This document shows, in pieces, positions 33,635-38,745 of a DNA stretch of 38,745 nucleotides. The notes under the pieces are model-generated. The model saw nothing but the letters and a program-made list of their open reading frames with translations. It searched no databases and was not told where the DNA came from. The first letter of the stretch is position 1; the number at the start of each line of letters is the position of its first letter. A program made the position numbers and the translations under genes. The stretch is from Sperchopsis tessellata (Eukaryota; Arthropoda; Insecta; Coleoptera; Hydrophilidae), in assembly GCA_033557685.1 (NCBI GenBank), contig JAWQRN010000102.1, positions 1 through 38,745 of the forward strand. The letters are read 5' to 3'.

Positions 33635-35887
33635 CAGGGATCCCCAAACTTCAGTCAGCGGACCAGCGAGAGCTTTTTTATTACAAAAAATAACTTTAGA
33701 ACATACGATCTTTTTAAGCAAAAATATTTACACGCATCGATGTCCGAACGGAATACGATGTGCTGTTAGCATTACGCGTGTTCACTCTGACGTTATGCGT
33801 AAGGACAAATTACGTGGGTGAGCTTGTTGGGATTTAGGAAGACCATTTTTATACTTTACCGTTTCGCGATTTCCGCGTATGAGCCTACGCCACTAGCATA
33901 GGTTATGACTGTCTGGCGTGAGCGGTTCCGCCCATACCAACAACACGATCTTCATAAACCACACCGCTCTACGAGTGGAGCATAAAAATGCCCGAAGGAT
34001 GCACCGGTTGTGCTCGACCGGGGATTTACCTAGCTAAAATAAGCTAGTGCATCCATACCTTATCAACCGTGACCAGTTTTACTCACCAGTTGTTACTGTA
34101 ATAACGTAGGATTGTTTGTTTTACGCCGTTTATTTTTAAACATATATATTTTCTCTTCTCGTATTTTAAGTTAAAAAAATGTCAATGTCAAAGGAGAGAA
34201 AAGTTGACAGTGTATGTCGGGTCTTTAATGAACAATGGACAATTAGTTATTCTTTGTGCAGTTCAAGACAAGTGTTTGTGTATTATTGGTAGAGAGTCTG
34301 TAGCAGTGTTCAAAGAATGCAACTTGAAAAGACATTAAATTCGACAAATTTTAAGGAGAATTATGTTCTAAACGCTACAAGATCTGAAAGATAGTTTAGT
34401 AGGTCAACAAAATGTTTTCAAAAAAGTTGCAAATGAAAATAACACCTCGTTAGAACTAGTTATAGTGTTGCGGCAATCATTGCTAAAGAAGGTAGGCCGT
34501 TTAGGAACAGTTGAAGAAATAAGTCCAAATGCAATAAAAAGTTTTGCTGGTGTCAGCAGTCACTAGGAGAGTTGAGGATTTAGGATTAGATATCACTCTT
34601 CAACTTTTTATCAGTGGAATAAATCAGAATTTTGAAGAAACTGAAGAACTAGCACCATTCAAGAGTTTGAAGGGCAGTACTACCGGAGAAAATTATTTTT
34701 GGTGTAACAGAAATAATCGAATAAGAATTAAATTGCGAAAAGCTTACTAGTGTAACTACTGATAGCACGAAAAGTGTGGCTGGTTCTAATATTGGTTTAA
34801 TGGGAAGAATTAACAGATTATTTGATACCAAAAGTATTCATCCACCTATCAGTTATTTCTACTGTAAATTATATAAGAAAGGCTGGATTGAATCATTGTC
34901 AGTTTAAAAGTTTTCTAGAAGATATTGAATCTGACTACGATGATTTGTTGTCCACAGTGAAGTGCGGTGGTTAAGTCGCGGCAAAGTGTCAATGGTTTTT
35001 TGAACTTCGAAATGAAATTGATATATTCAAGATGGAAAAATCAAAACCAGTTCCAGAACTTTTTGTCCCTGCTCGGCTGTGGGAACTAGCATTTCTAACT
35101 GATTTAACTGAACATCTCAATTGTCTCAATGTAAGTCTGCAAGGAAATAAAAAACTTGTACATGAACTCTTTTTTGAAATTAAGGCATTTCAAACAAAAC
35201 TAGAACATTTTAAAAACCAAGTGAAACAAAATATGTTTTTCACATGTCTATTGCTGTGATTATTTGTGGAAAACTATGTCAACTAAATTTAAATTTTTAC
35301 AGCAATGAAAAATCATTTATTTTATTTCAAAATCCTTTTGAGATTGTTGCTGATGACTGATGTAAATATGCAACTAGAATTGATAGATTTGCAATCAAAC
35401 AATACTCTAAAGCGGTTATTTAAAAATTAAAACTTGATTATTCTTTCTTGCCAGAAAGTAAATATCGTAATATTAAGAATTTTGCTAGAAAAATGATTTC
35501 CATATTCGAAAGGACATACATTTGCGAGAAATCATTTCCAGAATGAAACATATTAATTGAAAAATCCGCTCAAGATTAAACGAAAATCATTTGAAAGATA
35601 TTTTAAAAATAGGTGTTTCTAATTCAACACCTAATATTGATAAAGTAATTCTGGCAACAAAGAAACAAGCCTGTAGTTCTCATTAGCCCTATTTCAATGT
35701 CGGTGGTGAATTAAAATATCAATATTATTTTAATTTGAGTAGTTTATAAAATATTTATTATCATTATTTAGAAAAATTTATTAGTTTAGTTATATATTGC
35801 AATTATTAGAGTTTAAATTATTGTTAAACTTATGTCGTTTTCTATGTGAATAAATTGGCCTTATCCTTAATAAGTTTGGGGACCCCG
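33635..35887 (+). mobile_element. hAT transposon copy 2, same family as 4226-6456
   Basis: The left end CAGGGATCCCCAAAC (33635-33649) matches copy 1, and the right end reads GTTTGGGGACCCC (35874-35886) with the last bases lost. Flanks ATATAGAT and ATATTAGAT may be an imperfect 8-bp duplication. The long 5' non-coding part (GTGTTCACTCTGACGTTATG at about 33778) is shared with copy 1. The decayed transposase includes SAVTRRVEDLGLDITLQL and GINQNFEETEELAPFKSLKG near 34544-34690. ELFVPARLWELAFLTDLTEH follows near 35060-35115, then LNCLNVSLQGNKKLVHELFF. A C-terminal dimerisation block follows (NIKNFARKMISIFE). It keeps about 270 bp lost in copy 1 and has many stops. Confidence 0.88.
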
Positions 35888-36397
35888 AATATTAGATATA
35901 TCAAAACATTATTAACAAAAGTTGAGTTTTAGAAGGAAAAAAGATTAGAGTAAAATTTAGAAAAATTGACTGTCATTTGAAACTTTACTTTATTGTCAAC
36001 TCTAAGAAGAACAACTGTACAATAAAATAGATTTTTGTACATGCTAAAAAGAAGAGACATATTTTAATTAAATGCGTTTTAAAAATTATAAAATAAAAAA
36101 ATAAATTATTCCAGCATATGTAATTGAAACATTGTAAATATCTCACAAATGATTTCGTTTAGATATAGAAAATATTTATAACTATCAATAATTCAGAAAT
36201 GGAAAAATAAGCAAGATTTAATTTAAAAGAAAACGTTTAATTTTGTCTTTCTGCACATTTTGTACGTAAAATTTATTTTTATCTTAAACAGCTTACGAAT
36301 TATCGAAGGTCGGATATAAGGAACACCTATATTTGGTCTGGATGTTCATCCTCCCAAAACAAACCTCTGCCTAGAATTATAATTAAGTGTTTTTTAG
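35888..36397. other. A/T-rich sequence before the presumed last nessun dorma exon
   Basis: No gene or repeat is recognised. The right end has a short pyrimidine run and AG (GTGTTTTTTAG, ending at 36397) that can serve as a splice acceptor. Confidence 0.4.
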
Positions 36398-36725
36398 CTG
36401 GTACACATCTAAAAAAATCATGAAGGTGACTCCTATACATAAAAACGATGATACCAAAAAATTTAATAATTCATTTCTGTTTAGTGTTCCAGATGTCAGC
36501 TTCACTGGTGTTGTCGGTGAAAACAATTTGAAAGGAAATGTAATAATTAGTCAAAAACCAAAAATTGCACCTATTAAGGATTTGTTTTCTACAACTTTGG
36601 ATACTGTTATGTGCAGATATTCAACATCATCTGGTGATGAAGAAATGGAAGTGAACATGGGTGATTTAAATGACACAGTGATTGAGAAAAATAAAGAAGA
36701 TCGACTATCTCCAGTAACAATTTAA
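36398..36725 (+). CDS. nesd: Probable last exon of nessun dorma
   Basis: A 109-codon open frame starts right after the acceptor TTTTTTAG and ends at TAA (36723-36725). Its first base completes the split codon left by exon 2 (AT plus C), so the phase fits. It contains SFTGVVGENNLKGNVIISQK, which reads like a final beta-helix turn, then a low-complexity acidic tail (SGDEEMEVNMGDLND). Joined to exons 1-2 the protein would be 656 residues; human SHCBP1 is 672. An ATTAAA signal lies at 36897-36902. I do not recall the insect C-terminus well enough to confirm it. The alternative is a separate small gene starting at the in-frame ATG at 36420. Confidence 0.6.
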
Positions 36726-36896
36726 ATAATTTATCTTGTGATATCCATTAATATTAACAGTGATGTAAATTTTTTCTATCATATTGGCTACTCTATTCAA
36801 TTATTGAGCCATACAAGGTTGTATATTTTGTTTGCAATATTTTTAGAATTTGAAGTTTTTGTTTAGATAAGCTATTTTTGTAATTTTTTAAAGAAT

Positions 36897-36902
36897 ATTA
36901 AA
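36897..36902 (+). terminator. Candidate poly(A) signal ATTAAA
   Basis: This lies 172 bases downstream of the TAA that ends the presumed last nessun dorma exon, in A/T-rich 3' sequence. Confidence 0.4.
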
Positions 36903-37159
36903 TAGTACTTACTAAATGTTGTATTATTATTTGCACAACCATCTGTTCTGGCACAAATTATTTCTGACTGATGATACTACTAGCTATCCCTACAGTGACA
37001 GAACATCACATTTCATACAAAGAAAGTTATTGTAGGGATTGAAACTAAATTCAGGAATATTTTGAAGCAAGGAGTTTGATATAACAAGAAGATATAAAAT
37101 TTCTTTTTTGATTCATTTAATTCAATCAAATTGGGGTTGAAGTTTCTATTTATCCCAAC

Positions 37160-37480
37160 AATATTAATTTCAGCTATTTGGAGGACCTTCCAGACTCGTT
37201 ACTGACTTCCACTCGATATCAACCATCTGAATGGAACTGCATCCTCGCCCACACCTCTCACTTCAGCCCTTTATTATATAAGCATAATTCGCCTGAGTCA
37301 GGGTCAGTATGTAGATTTCATTTGTTGACGTAACATAACTTTCCTTGACAATGTTTGTTGTAATAGTGGAGGCACATTTCAGAGCCTTTACAAGCTTCCG
37401 TCCGGAAACATATTTCCTATACATAATAGCCTGACTCTCCAACACGCTCCTGGAGAGCATAATGAAGCAGGTCTTTTTAC
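37160..37480. repeat. Dispersed repeat, right copy
   Basis: The segment 37310-37430 aligns by eye with bases 1-125. The minus strand keeps an open frame (37460-37263) including RKYVSGRKLVKALKCASTIT, then TNIVKESYVTSTNEIYI. The left copy is interrupted in this frame. It may be a fragment of an unidentified mobile element. No terminal structure is visible. Confidence 0.4.
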
Positions 37481-37553
37481 TTATATGTAAAGTAAAAGAA
37501 AGAGCATTAGGAACACTTTATGTTCTATTGTCAGAGTTTCATTTTCATCAGAC

Positions 37554-37645
37554 TGCTATACTGAGTTCTGAGGAGGGATGGGACAAGACAACTAACTGTC
37601 ATACTATGTTCTGAGGCATAGGGACTAGGCAAGACAACTACAGTA
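37554..37645. repeat. Imperfect tandem duplication
   Basis: Two consecutive units of about 45-48 bp share ATACT.(A/G)GTTCTGAGG, then GGGA, and end in CAAGACAACTA. They cover about 37558-37595 and 37602-37641. Confidence 0.6.
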
Positions 37646-38715
37646 AATTCATAACGGTTTCGGGGTCAGTATAAGCTAGGAAAATAATTGGCTGTAGATT
37701 ATTCCTCTTATTAAAAATAACTACTTAGTAAGGAAAAATTATGGTCAGAATTGAGAATTGTTTGTTAAATTGGATACCTACTGGCGATGAGAAGAAGTGA
37801 CTTAAAAAGAAATATAGAGAATATATGAATGTAAAATAAAATCAATAGAATTGTATTTTCAACTTACTGTACCTTACAACAATAAAGTACCTAACTGTAG
37901 AAGCAAAATTTGTAAACCAAATTACTAATACTAGATATGCTTTTACTTACATATGGTTGTTATAGTTTTAATTGGAATTAATTGGGTTGCTAATTTTTCA
38001 ATAAGAGGTTATGTCACGGTCATATGTTTGGTAGAGCATGCAAACTGACATTTAAATTTAGATTACGCAAATACCGGCGCCATCACCGATTTTCGTCTAA
38101 AAATATGAATGAAGTGACTACCATTTGCAATATAATCACATCTCTTACACTCATATAGTAATGTCTATCTAGATATCTTACTTTATTACTATCATTCCTA
38201 CTTTGAGCATTGTTGTATTGGAAATAGTACTATAATGCTATTGTTGTAAAATATGTATGAGTATGAGTTTTATGAATGAATTTAATGTTAGAAATTGTTA
38301 TTCATTTCAAATGTTTCGCAAGAAATTAAATGAAGACTGAAAAGTAATATTAATAGTTATAAATTGATGGGGTTGGAATAGAAAAGTTATAGGCTTGGAG
38401 GAAAGAACTTCTTGAATATAAGTAAGATATTTGTAGTTTTGAGAAAAGATACAACCATTATTTTTATAGTTTTGACATATGCAAGTTCAAGGATGGAAAA
38501 AAATTAAATTATAATCAGCTGTATAAATTTTTGTTTTTGTACACATTTTATTTAACCAAATAGGGGTTTCCCCAGTTTGAACTAGCCTTGACATAAACAA
38601 CTGGACATTACTGCTAACTCTACTAGGTAATATGTCCCTCCTGTTCAGTGCGATCTAAATATTGGTAGAGAACCAAAGATTTAATATCTTTACATAATTA
38701 TTTAAAACACACAAA
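37646..38715. other. Non-coding A/T-rich sequence
   Basis: I see no gene, exon or recognisable element. Short open frames are absent or random. Confidence 0.45.
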
Positions 38716-38745
38716 TATATATATGTGTATATATATATATATATA
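38716..38745. repeat. (AT)n microsatellite at window edge
   Basis: Alternating AT with one GTGT interruption runs to the end of the window. Confidence 0.9.

Larger units (their letters stand above)
17953..36397 (+). other. Putative 18.4-kb intron of nessun dorma holding nested genes and transposons
   Basis: This interval lies between the donor GTAAGT at 17953 and the acceptor TTTTTAG ending at 36397. It holds three complete minus-strand reading frames (19838-20560, 22155-22748, 29630-30346) and remnants of LINE, mariner, Tigger and hAT elements. It counts as an intron only if the exon at 36398 really belongs to nessun dorma. The phases agree, but no transcript evidence is available here. Confidence 0.6.

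Noticed and set aside
1..38745. CRISPR arrays, operons, bacterial-type terminators, tRNA or rRNA genes
   Set aside because: I saw no regularly spaced repeats, no cloverleaf-like conserved boxes and no rRNA-like sequence. The gene structures are eukaryotic and spliced.

Overview
This window is eukaryotic nuclear DNA from a transposon-rich, AT-rich insect genome. A beetle or a similarly repeat-laden insect is my best guess, but the species is not determined. The evidence is spliced genes with GT/AG introns whose products match animal nuclear proteins, plus many decayed hAT, Tigger/pogo, mariner and non-LTR retrotransposon (LINE) copies. Nothing looks bacterial or viral.

Layout. Bases 1-1667 are upstream sequence with a foldback MITE at 371-730. 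Bases 1668-14013 (+) hold an 11-exon nucleoporin Nup93 gene, assembled with consistent splice phases to about 811 residues. Its introns carry a Tigger transposon with a hAT element nested in its terminal repeat, a foldback repeat cluster, a transposase tail and a LINE tail. Converging on it with a very short gap is a 4-exon ARL2BP gene (15251-14083, -), 155 residues. An 868-bp interval then leads to nessun dorma/SHCBP1 (16119 onward, +). Its first two exons (16119-17179, 17371-17952) are clear. A phase-compatible last exon lies at 36398-36725.

If that last exon is correct, nessun dorma has an 18.4-kb intron. Nested in it on the minus strand are an intact UMP-CMP kinase (22748-22155) and two paralogous four-helix membrane proteins of unknown function (20560-19838 and 30346-29630). 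The rest of the intron is LINE fragments on both strands, a mariner fragment, a second Tigger and a second hAT copy. Bases 36726-38745 are non-coding with dispersed and simple repeats.

The recognised genes are housekeeping: Nup93 in the nuclear pore, ARL2BP in ARL2/ARL3 and ciliary trafficking, Nesd in cytokinesis, and UMP-CMP kinase in pyrimidine nucleotides. I see no operon-like shared pathway. The least explained element is the nested pair of membrane-protein genes. The clearest structural story is the hAT-into-Tigger insertion, for which both target-site duplications are readable. All exon joins are inferred by eye from splice sites, phase and remembered family similarity; no alignment was run.
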